Positions 33,359 through 42,113 of a stretch of 64,000 bases of DNA are shown one piece after another. The translations under genes were made by a program, and so were the position numbers. Under the pieces are notes generated by a model. It ran no database searches. It had not been told where the DNA came from and worked only from the letters and a program-made list of their open reading frames with translations. This DNA is from Cryptosporangium arvum DSM 44712 (GTDB lineage Bacteria > Actinomycetota > Actinomycetes > Mycobacteriales > Cryptosporangiaceae), in NCBI RefSeq assembly GCF_000585375.1, contig NZ_KK073874.1, positions 868,001 to 932,000 of the forward strand, in the 5' to 3' direction. How positions within the stretch are numbered: position 1 is the stretch's first letter; each line of letters starts with the position of its first letter.

Positions 33359-33931
33359 ATGACATTACTGACTGTTTGGGCCGACGATTCGCCGTCCGAG
33401 CCGGAGCTGCGTACCGAGGAGCCGTCGGAGATCGCGGCCGTCCTGAAGGAACACGGCGTCCGGTACGAGCAGTGGCCGCTTGTGGATCTTTCGGACGATT
33501 CGACCAACGAGGAGGTTCTGGCTGCGTACCAGGACCGAATCGACGCGGTGAAAAAAACCGAGGGTTACATCCTGGTCGACGTCGTGCAGATGCGTCCGAG
33601 CGACGACCCGTCGTGGCCCGAGCTGGTGCGCACGTCGCGGGAGAAGTTCCTCAACGAGCACACCCACGACGACGACGAGGACCGGTTCTTCGCGTCCGGC
33701 TCCGGCATCTTCTACCTGCACGTCGGGGGCAAGGTGCACGCGGTGTTCTGCGAGGCCGGCGACCTGCTGTCGGTGCCGGGTGGCACCACGCACTGGTTCG
33801 ACATGGGCACGAACCCGGAGTACAAGTCGGTCCGGTTCTTCCACGACGAGGACGGCTGGGTCGGCAACTTCACCGGCAGCGCGATCTCGTCGAACTTCCC
33901 GACGTACGACGAGATCGCCGCCACCCGCTAG
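33359..33931 (+). CDS. mtnD: Acireductone dioxygenase
   Basis: A 190-residue cupin. The metal ligands of this family are visible as His101, His103 and Glu107 (EHTHDDDED) and His145 (GGTTHWFDMG). It oxidises the acireductone made by MtnC to the keto acid precursor of methionine, or to an off-pathway product depending on the metal. ATG 33359 is chosen because AGGTGGAGG ends five bases before it; an in-frame GTG at 33347 lies inside that ribosome site. It completes the salvage pathway begun by the mtnKACB operon 9.4 kb away. The stop overlaps the converging flavoprotein gene by four bases. Confidence 0.92.
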   Translation: MTLLTVWADDSPSEPELRTEEPSEIAAVLKEHGVRYEQWPLVDLSDDSTNEEVLAAYQDRIDAVKKTEGYILVDVVQMRPSDDPSWPELVRTSREKFLNEHTHDDDEDRFFASGSGIFYLHVGGKVHAVFCEAGDLLSVPGGTTHWFDMGTNPEYKSVRFFHDEDGWVGNFTGSAISSNFPTYDEIAATR

Positions 33932-35151
33932 CTGTAGCCGGACGGTTCGGGGTAGGCGCCACGAAGCAGGTGGTCGCCTACCTCGATCGCTTTGTGGGAC
34001 ACCGGGTCGTGCAGCGTGAGCGTCCGGACGTCCCGCCAGTAACGATCGAGGCCGGTGCCGGTCTTGGTGGCGCGGGCGCCGGTGAGCTCGAACACACCCT
34101 GGGTGGCGTCGAGCGCGGCCCGGGTGGTGACGACCTTCACCGCGGAGAGCTCCACCGACACCTCGCCGCGCTCGGCGTGGGTCAGCTCCCAGCCCCGGGA
34201 GGCCGCCGCCATCCACGCCGCTCCGGCCCGGTCGGTGAGCGCCCTCGCGGCCCGCACCTGCGACTCCAGTTCGCCGTACCGCACCCGCACCAGCGGGTCG
34301 TCGGCCGCCTCGGCGACCCCCGAGGTCGCCCACGCGCGTGACTTCGTCCGGGTGTACTCCGCCGCGAAGCGCAGCGCGCCCTCGGCGGTGGCCACCGCCA
34401 GCAGCCCGAGCAGGATCTGGAAGCCGAGCGCCGACAGGCTGGGATAGGCCGGGGCGTCCGGGTCGGTCTGCTCGCCCGGCCCCAGGATGTCCTCCTCGGC
34501 GAGGAACGCGCCGTCGAATGCGATCGATCCCGACGCCGACGCACGCTGGCCGAGCGAATCCCAGTCCTCGCCGTGCACGACGCCCGCGGTGCGCGTCGGC
34601 AGCGCGAAGCCGTACTTCTGGCCGGTCACGGTGTCGGTACCGGACGCGATCACTCGGTCGGACACCTCGGCGCCGGTCGCGAAGAACTTCTTCCCCCGCA
34701 CCAGGTAGCCCCCGGACGTCGGCTCGAGCTCCAGACCGGCGTCGCGCGGGTTGCCCGCGCCGCCCCACAGCCAGTTGTTCGCGGCGGTCTCGGTGGCCAG
34801 CCGCTCGACGACGTCGAGGCGCCGCGCCAGCCGGGTGCGCCAGTTGTGCAGGTAGTGGTAGCCGAGCACGTGCCCGATCGACGTGTCGGCCCGGCCGACG
34901 CGCGTGACCACCTCGAACGCGGTCAGCCAGCTCCCACCGTGGCCGCCGTTGCGGGCGGGGATCAGCAGCGGCAGCAGGCCGGCGTCGCGCAGCAGCTCCA
35001 CCTCTTTGTGCGGCGCGGCACCGGAGCGGTCACGGGCGACGACGTCGGAGCTGAGCTGTGCGGCGACCCGGTCGGCGACGGCGACCCAGCGGGCGTGCTC
35101 GGCCGGGTCCGGCCGGTCGGTGGCGGTGTCCGGGTGTTGCGGGTCTGTCAT
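33928..35151 (-). CDS. Acyl-CoA-dehydrogenase-fold flavin enzyme, DszC/SfnC-like
   Basis: A 407-residue protein of the acyl-CoA dehydrogenase superfamily. The N-terminal helices (PLLIPARNGGHGG), middle beta domain and C-terminal segment HDPVSHKAIEVGDHLLRG are closest to DszC/SfnC-type FMN monooxygenases of sulfur compounds. The catalytic Glu of true acyl-CoA dehydrogenases is not evident. Standing beside mtnD, a role in organosulfur use fits but is inferred. ATG 35151 is chosen; GTG 35166 would add five residues and abut the next gene's stop. A related acyl-CoA dehydrogenase function cannot be excluded. Confidence 0.82.
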   Translation of the reverse strand: MTDPQHPDTATDRPDPAEHARWVAVADRVAAQLSSDVVARDRSGAAPHKEVELLRDAGLLPLLIPARNGGHGGSWLTAFEVVTRVGRADTSIGHVLGYHYLHNWRTRLARRLDVVERLATETAANNWLWGGAGNPRDAGLELEPTSGGYLVRGKKFFATGAEVSDRVIASGTDTVTGQKYGFALPTRTAGVVHGEDWDSLGQRASASGSIAFDGAFLAEEDILGPGEQTDPDAPAYPSLSALGFQILLGLLAVATAEGALRFAAEYTRTKSRAWATSGVAEAADDPLVRVRYGELESQVRAARALTDRAGAAWMAAASRGWELTHAERGEVSVELSAVKVVTTRAALDATQGVFELTGARATKTGTGLDRYWRDVRTLTLHDPVSHKAIEVGDHLLRGAYPEPSGYS

Positions 35152-35166
35152 GGGCCGAAGTATCAC

Positions 35167-36030
35167 TCAGCGCAGGTGGGCGTAGCTTTCCGGGTTCGCG
35201 TCGAGGTAGTGGGCGAACGTGAGCGGAGGGTGCCCGGTGAGGCGCTCCACGCCGTCGCCGACCCGGCTCAGCGAACCGTCGGCGATCGCCACGTACGAGG
35301 TGACCCAGCCGGCCACCTCGAAGTCCGGCGCCCCGTAACCGGCCCGCGACGCGTACGCCTCCTCCACGGTCTCGGCCTGGTACCGGATCGGCCGGCCCAC
35401 CCGGCGCCCGAGTTCCTCCGCCGCCTCGTCCAGGCTGATCGCCACCGGCCCGGTGAGCTCGTAGGTCTGCTGGTCGGGAGCGGCGGCAACGAGCGCGGCG
35501 GCCGCGGCGTCGGCGACGTCGGTGGGGGCCACCGCGCTGACCCGGCCGGTGCCGCCGGGGCCGCGGAGGACGCCGTCCGGGCCGACCAGGGCGGGAAGCA
35601 TCGAGGTGTAGAACGAGTCGCGCAGGAACGTGAAGCCGAGCCCGGTGCCGCGGAGGTACTGCTCGGTGTGCCAATGGTCACGTCCGAACGTGAACGTGCA
35701 GTCCGGCGCGGCCCCGAGGAACGACAGGTACACGACCCGCTCGACCCCGGCCCTCACCGCGGCGTCGATGATCGTCCGGTGTTCGGCGACCCGGTCCGCG
35801 GACTCACGTCCGGAAACCAGGAACAGGGTGCCGACGCCGTCGAGCGCGCTGCGCACGGCCGGTGCGTCGGCGTAGCCGGCGCCGATCGACACCGTCGCCG
35901 CCGGTCCGTCGAGTGCGGTGGCGGAACCGCGGACCAGCAGGCGGTGGGGCACGTCCGCGGCGGCGAGTCGCGCCGCGACCCGCCGGCCGACCTGCCCGGT
36001 AGCACCGGTCACCGCAATGTCTCGTGTCAC
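35167..36030 (-). CDS. NmrA-type NAD(P)-binding oxidoreductase
   Basis: A 287-residue atypical SDR resembling quinone oxidoreductase 2 (QorB/YtfG). The dinucleotide motif is VTGATGQVGRRVAARL at residues 7-22. LSFLGAAPDCTFTFGRDHWHTEQYL and LRDSFYTSMLP are typical of that group. There is no YxxxK pair, as expected for NmrA-like members. Its stop lies just before the flavoprotein gene in the same orientation, so the two may be cotranscribed. Confidence 0.87.
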   Translation of the reverse strand: MTRDIAVTGATGQVGRRVAARLAAADVPHRLLVRGSATALDGPAATVSIGAGYADAPAVRSALDGVGTLFLVSGRESADRVAEHRTIIDAAVRAGVERVVYLSFLGAAPDCTFTFGRDHWHTEQYLRGTGLGFTFLRDSFYTSMLPALVGPDGVLRGPGGTGRVSAVAPTDVADAAAAALVAAAPDQQTYELTGPVAISLDEAAEELGRRVGRPIRYQAETVEEAYASRAGYGAPDFEVAGWVTSYVAIADGSLSRVGDGVERLTGHPPLTFAHYLDANPESYAHLR

Positions 36031-36133
36031 TCGACCACCTTATGGTGCGGTACGCGATTGCTCAGAGTGCCGAGTCGACCACACGGAATCGATCGAGCGG
36101 CCAGAATGAGGACTCCCGAGGTGAGGAGTTCCG

Positions 36134-36610
36134 ATGGAGGACACCCGCACGCTTCTGGAGGACTACGTCAGTTCGGGGAAGGTGATCCAGCTGGCGACGC
36201 TCGACGCCGCCGGGGCGCCGGTGGTGTGCAACCTCTGGTTCGCGAGCGCGTTCGGCCCCGATCGGATCTGGTTCATGTCGCGCCCCAACCGTGAGCACTG
36301 CGCGAACCTCCGGGCCGATCCCCGCGTCGCCGGCGCGATCCTCGCCATCGAGCTCGAGGGCATCGAGCAGGACGTCCGGGGAGTGACGTTCGTCGGCGCG
36401 GCCAGGGAACTGCCGACCGTCGGCATCGACGAGCAGATCGCCGCCTACTCCGGCCGCTGGCCGCAAGCCGCGGACGCGATCGCCCCGGAGGCGTTAGCCG
36501 CCGAGGCGACACCGCACCGGCTGTACGAGATCACGGTCGAGAAGTGGGTGCTCTTCGACGAGCTCTACTTCCCCGACCAACCCAAGCAGCCGGTGCGGGT
36601 CAGCCGCTAG
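36134..36610 (+). CDS. Pyridoxamine-5'-phosphate-oxidase-fold protein
   Basis: A 158-residue split-barrel flavin- or F420-binding protein. VIQLATLDAAGAPVVCNLWF and RIWFMSRPNREHCANL are the typical strands, and the C-terminal YEITVEKWVLFDELYF closes the barrel. The substrate is unknown; such proteins act on FMN, F420 or heme. ATG 36134 follows a GAGGTGAGGAG site. The stop overlaps the converging F420-type gene by four bases. Confidence 0.85.
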   Translation: MEDTRTLLEDYVSSGKVIQLATLDAAGAPVVCNLWFASAFGPDRIWFMSRPNREHCANLRADPRVAGAILAIELEGIEQDVRGVTFVGAARELPTVGIDEQIAAYSGRWPQAADAIAPEALAAEATPHRLYEITVEKWVLFDELYFPDQPKQPVRVSR

Positions 36611-37269
36611 GCGTCGGCGAGGGCTTTGCGGACCTTGTCGGCGGGGCCGGTGACGGCTTCCTGGAGGGACGAGCCGGCGTAGATGCCGCCGTAGGCCGGG
36701 GTGCCCGGCTGGTAGCGGCGGCCCTCGGCGAGCGGGCCGGCGTCCACGGCGTCGTAGCCGATCGTGTCCAGGAACGCGGTCACCGCGGCCTTCGCGTCGG
36801 CGTCGTCACCGGCGATCGCGAGCGCCGACCGGTCCGGAGCGCCGTTCGGCCGGGCCAGCGAACGCAGCGACTCCCAGTAGATGTTGTTGAACACCTTCAC
36901 GACGTGCGCGCCGGCCAGGTGCTCCTGCAGGAGTTCGCTCGCCGTCGTCGAATCGTCGTCGAGAGTGGGGAACTCACCGTCGCGGGCCGGGTAGTAGTTG
37001 TTGGTGTCGAGCACGGGCTTCCCGGCCAGCGGCTCGGCCGGAACCTGCTGGTAACGCCCGAACGGCACCGAGACCACGACCAGGTCGCCCGCCGCGGCCG
37101 CCTCGCTCGCGGTCGCCGCCCGCGCCTTCGGGCCGAGTTCGGCCACCAGGTCGGCCAGTGTGTCCGGTCCGCGCGAATTGCTCACGACGACGTCGTAGCC
37201 GGCCGCCACCGCGAGCCGGGCAACGGTGCCACCGATGTGTCCACTGCCGATGAATCCCACAGTCGTCAT
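36607..37269 (-). CDS. NADPH:F420-reductase-like NAD(P)-binding protein
   Basis: A 220-residue Rossmann protein of the F420-dependent NADP oxidoreductase family. GFIGSGHIGGTVARLAVAAG (residues 5-24) is the nucleotide site and SNSRGP at 31-36 fits NADP recognition. VFNNIYWESL and LDTNNYYPARDG are family-like. Whether it uses F420 or serves another dehydrogenase role cannot be decided. Its neighbour across the converging overlap is a split-barrel protein of a family that also contains F420 enzymes. Confidence 0.82.
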   Translation of the reverse strand: MTTVGFIGSGHIGGTVARLAVAAGYDVVVSNSRGPDTLADLVAELGPKARAATASEAAAAGDLVVVSVPFGRYQQVPAEPLAGKPVLDTNNYYPARDGEFPTLDDDSTTASELLQEHLAGAHVVKVFNNIYWESLRSLARPNGAPDRSALAIAGDDADAKAAVTAFLDTIGYDAVDAGPLAEGRRYQPGTPAYGGIYAGSSLQEAVTGPADKVRKALADA

Positions 37270-37305
37270 GTCGACGCCAACCCGGTCACCGCGCGGTGCA
37301 TTCCG

Positions 37306-37749
37306 TCACCGCACCCGGCGCAGCCAGCACTCGTCGCCGTTCTCGTCCTCGAGGAGGAGACGAACGGACGTCAGCTCCCGGATCGTCCACGCCTCGATGC
37401 CGAGCCCGGCCCGGACACGCAGCGTCGAGCCCTCCCGCGAGTAGGCGAGCGCGTAGGCGTCCCCGGTGTCCGGGTCGTCGGGCACCTCCACCTGACGCAC
37501 CTGGATCGACCCGTGCGTCGTGAACGTGAACTCGCGCCGGCTGATCCCGGACTCCTCCACCATCACGGCCAGCCCCCACGGAACCGAGCACCCGGTGAGG
37601 TCGACGGGCTGCCAGACGTTGCCCTCGAGTGTCGCCACCTGCGCGTCACCGGCCACGAGCGCCTGCGCGGCGCCCGGGGCCTCGGGCGCCGACCCGCAGC
37701 CCGCCAGCACGGCCGCGCCGACGAGCGCGAGCGCGGTGATCCGGAACAT
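37306..37749 (-). CDS. Small lipoprotein
   Basis: A 147-residue exported lipoprotein. The signal MFRITALALVGAAVLAGC places the lipidated Cys at residue 18. The mature part is a small beta-rich domain containing one Cys pair candidate (in TGCSVPWG and DECWLRR). ATG 37749 is chosen for its GGAGGG ribosome site six bases upstream and the signal peptide beginning there. Function unknown; resembles the META/lipocalin-like small lipoproteins only in general layout. Confidence 0.75.
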   Translation of the reverse strand: MFRITALALVGAAVLAGCGSAPEAPGAAQALVAGDAQVATLEGNVWQPVDLTGCSVPWGLAVMVEESGISRREFTFTTHGSIQVRQVEVPDDPDTGDAYALAYSREGSTLRVRAGLGIEAWTIRELTSVRLLLEDENGDECWLRRVR

Positions 37750-37845
37750 CCCCAGCCCTCCAATTATCGACATTCGCCCCGGTTTCGCATTATTGGTTGG
37801 CTCGGTTTCAGAACCGGACGGACGCGCCCGGAAATAGACTCGAGC

Positions 37846-38307
37846 ATGTTCACCAAGCGCTTCACGGTCGTGCCGGCCGCCTACGTGCTGCTCCGCCGCG
37901 ACGACGACCAGGTGTTGCTGCAGCTCCGCCAGAACACCGGCTACCTGGACGGTCACTGGGCGCTCGGCGCGGCCGGGCACGTCGAGCGGGGCGAGTCGGT
38001 GTTCGAGGCCGCCTGCCGGGAGGCCGCCGAGGAACTCGACGTCGGGATCGACCCCGCTGCACTGACGCCGCTCTGCGTGATGCACCGGACGAAGCGGTCC
38101 GGCCAGGCGATCGACGAACGCGTCGACTTCTTCTTCGAATGCCGGACGTGGCGCGGCGAACCGCGTCGGCGCGAACCGAAGTACGCCGCCGACCTGCGGT
38201 GGGTGACGCTGGACGCGCTACCGGAGCCGGTCGTCCCGCACGAGCGGCACGTGCTCGAAAAGCTGAGTGACGGGACACTCGAGGCGGTTGTACCGTTCGG
38301 CTTCTGA
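37846..38307 (+). CDS. NUDIX hydrolase
   Basis: A 153-residue NUDIX enzyme. The Nudix box is complete: GHVERGESVFEAACREAAEE at residues 45-64 followed by LDV. It hydrolyses a nucleoside diphosphate linked to an unknown group, probably in house-cleaning. ATG 37846 begins the first strand. The stop shares a base with the ATG of the methyltransferase (TGATG), so the two are coupled. Confidence 0.9.
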   Translation: MFTKRFTVVPAAYVLLRRDDDQVLLQLRQNTGYLDGHWALGAAGHVERGESVFEAACREAAEELDVGIDPAALTPLCVMHRTKRSGQAIDERVDFFFECRTWRGEPRRREPKYAADLRWVTLDALPEPVVPHERHVLEKLSDGTLEAVVPFGF

Positions 38308-39044
38308 TGACCGGCAGCCTGGAATTCCACAGTCCGCTCTCCCCGGAACGTGCCCGGCGGATCGTCGACCGGCTCGCCGGTGGCCACCCGGCGACCGTGC
38401 TCGACCTCGGCAGCGGCTGGGGTGCGCTGTTACTGCGCCTGCTGGACGCGATCCCGGGCGCGACCGGCGTGGGGATCGAGATCAACACCGACGACGTCGC
38501 GCGGGGCCGGGACCTCGCGCGCCGCCGCGGCCTTGCCGACCGGGTCGAGTTCGTCGAGGAGTCCGCGGTCGGCACCGAGCGCGGCCCCGCCGACCTCGTG
38601 CTCTGCGTCGGGTCCGGCCACGCGCTCACCGAAACCCCCGGCGACTTCGCCGGGACGCTGCGTGAACTGCGCCGTCTCGTGGCGCCGGGCGGGCGGGTCC
38701 TCTACGCGGAGGGCTTCTGGCAGCGCACCCCCACCGACGCCGAGCTGGCGCGGATGTGGCCAGGAGCCACCGGGGCCGACCACACCGACCTCGCCGGCCT
38801 CGTCGAGATCGCGGTCGGGGCCGGATTCCGGCCGGTGTGGACGGAGACCGCCACCGAGGACGAGTGGGAGCAGTTCGAATCCGGCTACCAGGCCGACCTG
38901 GAGGAGTGGCTGGCCGCCCACCCCACCCACCCGGACGCCGCGGCCCGGCGTCAGAAGGCCGACAGCCACCGGGCGAGCTGGCTCGGTGGCTACCGCAACG
39001 TTCTGGGTATGGCGTATTTGACCCTGGCGCCGGTCGGCCGGTAG
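38307..39044 (+). CDS. SAM-dependent methyltransferase
   Basis: A 245-residue class I methyltransferase. Motif I is VLDLGSGWGALLLRL near residues 31-45, and the following acidic residue lies in IEINTDDVARG. The rest matches a small-molecule methyltransferase; the substrate is unknown. It is translationally coupled to the upstream NUDIX gene. Nothing in the neighbourhood identifies a pathway. Confidence 0.88.
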   Translation: MTGSLEFHSPLSPERARRIVDRLAGGHPATVLDLGSGWGALLLRLLDAIPGATGVGIEINTDDVARGRDLARRRGLADRVEFVEESAVGTERGPADLVLCVGSGHALTETPGDFAGTLRELRRLVAPGGRVLYAEGFWQRTPTDAELARMWPGATGADHTDLAGLVEIAVGAGFRPVWTETATEDEWEQFESGYQADLEEWLAAHPTHPDAAARRQKADSHRASWLGGYRNVLGMAYLTLAPVGR

Positions 39045-39235
39045 CCGATCGAACTCGGGCGGCGCGAAAGGGGGCGGAGGGGGATGGCGGGCCGGTTGCC
39101 GTGCTGCCCCGAGCCGGCACGGATCCCGGCGCTCGCCTGCCCGAACGGACACTGCACCTCCGACCTTGCGTAAATCTTGTGCGGTAGCCGAGTCCCTGTT
39201 TACTGGGGAGTCAACAACTACGGGGGAGGGGACGA

Positions 39236-42112
39236 ATGCCCCAGTTCCGGCTGCTCGGACCGCTGGAGATGACGGTCGGGGATCGGGTCGTGAACCTGGG
39301 GCCGGTCAAGCGCCGAACCGTTCTCGCGGCGCTGCTCGTCGACGTCGGCCGGCCGGTTCGGGTCGAAACGCTCGTCGACCGCGTCTGGGACGACGAGCCG
39401 CCGGCGAAGGCGCGTGACGTCCTCTACGCCCACATCGCGCGGATCCGCAGCGCGCTCGTCGGGTCGAACGTCGTCGTCGAGCGGCGCTCGGGTGGGTACG
39501 CGCTGCACGTCGACCCCGACCAGGTCGACGCGCACCTGTTCCGGCGTCTGGTCGCCGAGGCGCGGGCGGAGGACTGTCCCGACGAGCGTCGGGCCACGCT
39601 GCTGCGTGCGGCACTCGACCTGTGGCAAGCGGCCCCGCTGGCCGACGTGCCCGGCAGTTGGGCGGCCGGCGTCCGGGAGAACCTGGAGCAGCAGCGCCGC
39701 AGCGCGGTCGCGCTCTGGGCCCGCACGCTGAGCGATCTCGGGCGACCCGCCGCCGTCGTCGACACGCTGCGGGAGTTGGTGACGGCCGAGCCGCTGGCCG
39801 AGCCTCTGCTCGTCGAACTGGTGCGGGCGCTGCACCGGGCCGGTCGCGCCGCCGAAGCGCTCGACACCTACGCCAGGGCCCGTGCCCGCATCGTCGACGC
39901 GCTCGGCGTGGAGCCCGGTCCCGAGCTGCGCGCGATGTACGAGGCCGCCCTGCACGCCGACGAGCGAACCGAGCAGCCGGCCTCCACGCCGACGGTGACC
40001 GCGGGGGAGAGCGGGCCCGTGCCGGCGCAGTTGCCGGCCGACGTCCCCGCGTTCACCGGGCGCGAACCCGCGCTGACCGAGCTGACCGAGCGCCTCACCG
40101 GTCCCCGCCCGGCCGGCGCGGTCGTCGTGTCCGCGGTGGACGGTACCGCCGGGGTCGGCAAGACCGCGCTGGCCGTCCGCTGGTCGCACCAGGTCCGTGA
40201 CCGTTTCCCGGACGGGCAGCTCTACGTCGACCTGCGCGGTTACGGCACCGAGCCCCCGGTTCCGCCCGCGGCCGCGCTCGCCGGTTTCCTCACCGCGCTC
40301 GGCGTCGCCGCGCGTGACGTCCCGCTCGACATCGACGAACGGGCCGCGCGCTACCGCACCGAGCTGTCCGGGCGGCGGCTGCTGCTGGTGCTCGACAACG
40401 CGTCCTCGGTCGAGCAGGTCCGTCCGCTCTTACCCGGGTCACCGACCTGCGCGACGCTCGTGACCAGCCGCGACGTTCTCAGTGGCCTGGTCGCGGTCGA
40501 CGGCGCGCACCGGATGTTCCTCGACCTGCTGGAACCGGCCGAGGCGATCGCGTTGCTGCGGTCGTTGGTCGGGCGCCGGGTCGACGACGATCCGGACGCC
40601 GCCGGCGAGCTGGGCGAGCAGTGCGGCCGGTTGCCGCTCGCGCTCCGGATCGCGGCCGAGCTGGCCAACGCCCGCCCGCAGAGCCCGCTGGCCGACCTCG
40701 TCACGGAGCTGGCCGATCACCGCGCCCGGCTGGAGCTGCTCGACGTCGGCGGCGATCCGCGGGCCGACGTGCGTGCCGTGTTCTCGTGGTCCTACCGGCG
40801 CCTCCCCGACCGCGTCGCGCGCATGTTCCGGCTGCTGGGCGCGCACCCGGGCGCGGAGTTCGACGCCTACGCGGCCGCCGCGCTCGCGGACGTCGACGTG
40901 AGCGACGCGGTCGGGGCGCTCGACGCGCTGGCCCGCGCGCACCTGGTCCGGCCGGTGGCGGCCGGGGCGTACGACCTCCACGACCTGCTGCGGGCCTACG
41001 CCCGGTCGGAGTCCGATCCGGGTGACGACACCGAAGCCGGGACGAGGCTGTTCGACTACTACCTCGCGGCCTCGGCCGCCGCGATGGACGTCCTCTACCC
41101 GGCCGAACGGCACCGGCGCCCCGTCCCACCGGCGATCCGCACGCCGCTGCCGGTGCTGCCGTCGGCGGAGGACGCCCGGGTGTGGCTCGACCGGCACCGG
41201 GCGGTGTTGATCGAGGTCGCGCAGCACACCGCGGCCCACGGCCGGTCCGACGTCACCGGCGCACTGGCCTCGACGCTCTACGTCTACCTCGACAACGGCG
41301 GGTACTCCGCGGACGCGCTCACCGTGCACAGCTGCGCGCTCGACGCGGCGTCGCGGGCCGGCGACCGGGCCGGGGTCGCCGCGGCGCTCTCGCACCTCGG
41401 CGTCGTCTACTGGCAGATGGGCCGGTACCCGGACGGGACGGATCACCTGGAGCGGGCGCTCGTCGTGTTCCGCGAGCTCGGCGACGCGGTGGGGGAGGCG
41501 CGGACGGTGGGCAACCTCGGGGTGATCTGCCAGCAGACCAGCCGTTACGTCGAGGCCGAGGAGCACCACACGGCCGCGCTCGCGCTGTTCCGGAAGATCG
41601 GCGACCGGGTGGGGCAGGCGAACACCGAGACCAACCTCGGCGACATCCTGATGCGGTTCGGCCGGAACGAGGAGGCGATCGACCTGCTGGCCGACGCGCT
41701 CGAGCAGTTCCGTGGGCTCGGGCACGACGGGGGAGAGGCGACCGCGCTCACGAACCTCGGCGAGGTGCACCTGAGCCTCGGACGGCCGGAGGAGGCCGCC
41801 GGCTACCTGCGTCAGGCGGTGCGGTTGTTCGCGTCGATCGGCGAGCGGTACGGCGAGACGTGTGCGCTCAACGGCCTCGCGGAGGCCGAGCTCGGCCGCG
41901 GCTCGGCGTCGGCGGCCGACCGGTTCGCCGAGGCGCTCGCGCTGGCCACGACGATCGGCGAACGGGCCGAACAGGCCCGGGCCCACCTGGGCCTGGCCCA
42001 GGCCACCGACCGGGCCCGGGAGCACCTCGAACAAGCGCTGGCGCTCTACACGGACCTGGGTTCCCCAGCCGCCGACGACGTCCGCAAACGGCTGGAGAAC
42101 CTCGGGACCTAA
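39236..42112 (+). CDS. SARP/AfsR-type transcriptional regulator
   Basis: A 958-residue multi-domain regulator. Residues 1-95 form the OmpR-type winged helix (RLLGPLEMTVGDRVVNLG), 96-240 the bacterial transcriptional activation domain, and 265-560 an NB-ARC-type ATPase with P-loop GTAGVGKTALAVRW near residue 303. Residues 690-950 hold about six TPR repeats (for example AGVAAALSHLGVVYWQMGRYP). Such proteins activate antibiotic or developmental genes. No biosynthetic cluster lies in the window, so its target is unknown. A GGGGAGGGG site precedes the ATG. Its stop is one base from the stop of the converging importer gene. Confidence 0.93.
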   Translation: MPQFRLLGPLEMTVGDRVVNLGPVKRRTVLAALLVDVGRPVRVETLVDRVWDDEPPAKARDVLYAHIARIRSALVGSNVVVERRSGGYALHVDPDQVDAHLFRRLVAEARAEDCPDERRATLLRAALDLWQAAPLADVPGSWAAGVRENLEQQRRSAVALWARTLSDLGRPAAVVDTLRELVTAEPLAEPLLVELVRALHRAGRAAEALDTYARARARIVDALGVEPGPELRAMYEAALHADERTEQPASTPTVTAGESGPVPAQLPADVPAFTGREPALTELTERLTGPRPAGAVVVSAVDGTAGVGKTALAVRWSHQVRDRFPDGQLYVDLRGYGTEPPVPPAAALAGFLTALGVAARDVPLDIDERAARYRTELSGRRLLLVLDNASSVEQVRPLLPGSPTCATLVTSRDVLSGLVAVDGAHRMFLDLLEPAEAIALLRSLVGRRVDDDPDAAGELGEQCGRLPLALRIAAELANARPQSPLADLVTELADHRARLELLDVGGDPRADVRAVFSWSYRRLPDRVARMFRLLGAHPGAEFDAYAAAALADVDVSDAVGALDALARAHLVRPVAAGAYDLHDLLRAYARSESDPGDDTEAGTRLFDYYLAASAAAMDVLYPAERHRRPVPPAIRTPLPVLPSAEDARVWLDRHRAVLIEVAQHTAAHGRSDVTGALASTLYVYLDNGGYSADALTVHSCALDAASRAGDRAGVAAALSHLGVVYWQMGRYPDGTDHLERALVVFRELGDAVGEARTVGNLGVICQQTSRYVEAEEHHTAALALFRKIGDRVGQANTETNLGDILMRFGRNEEAIDLLADALEQFRGLGHDGGEATALTNLGEVHLSLGRPEEAAGYLRQAVRLFASIGERYGETCALNGLAEAELGRGSASAADRFAEALALATTIGERAEQARAHLGLAQATDRAREHLEQALALYTDLGSPAADDVRKRLENLGT

Positions 42113-42113
42113 C

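Noticed and set aside
38870-38885. TTCGAATC, as in a tRNA T-arm
   Set aside because: It lies inside the methyltransferase gene, encodes FES-like codons in frame, and no acceptor stem or anticodon arm fits around it.
39236-42112. Antibiotic gene cluster expected near the SARP gene
   Set aside because: No polyketide, peptide or terpene synthesis genes are present on either side.
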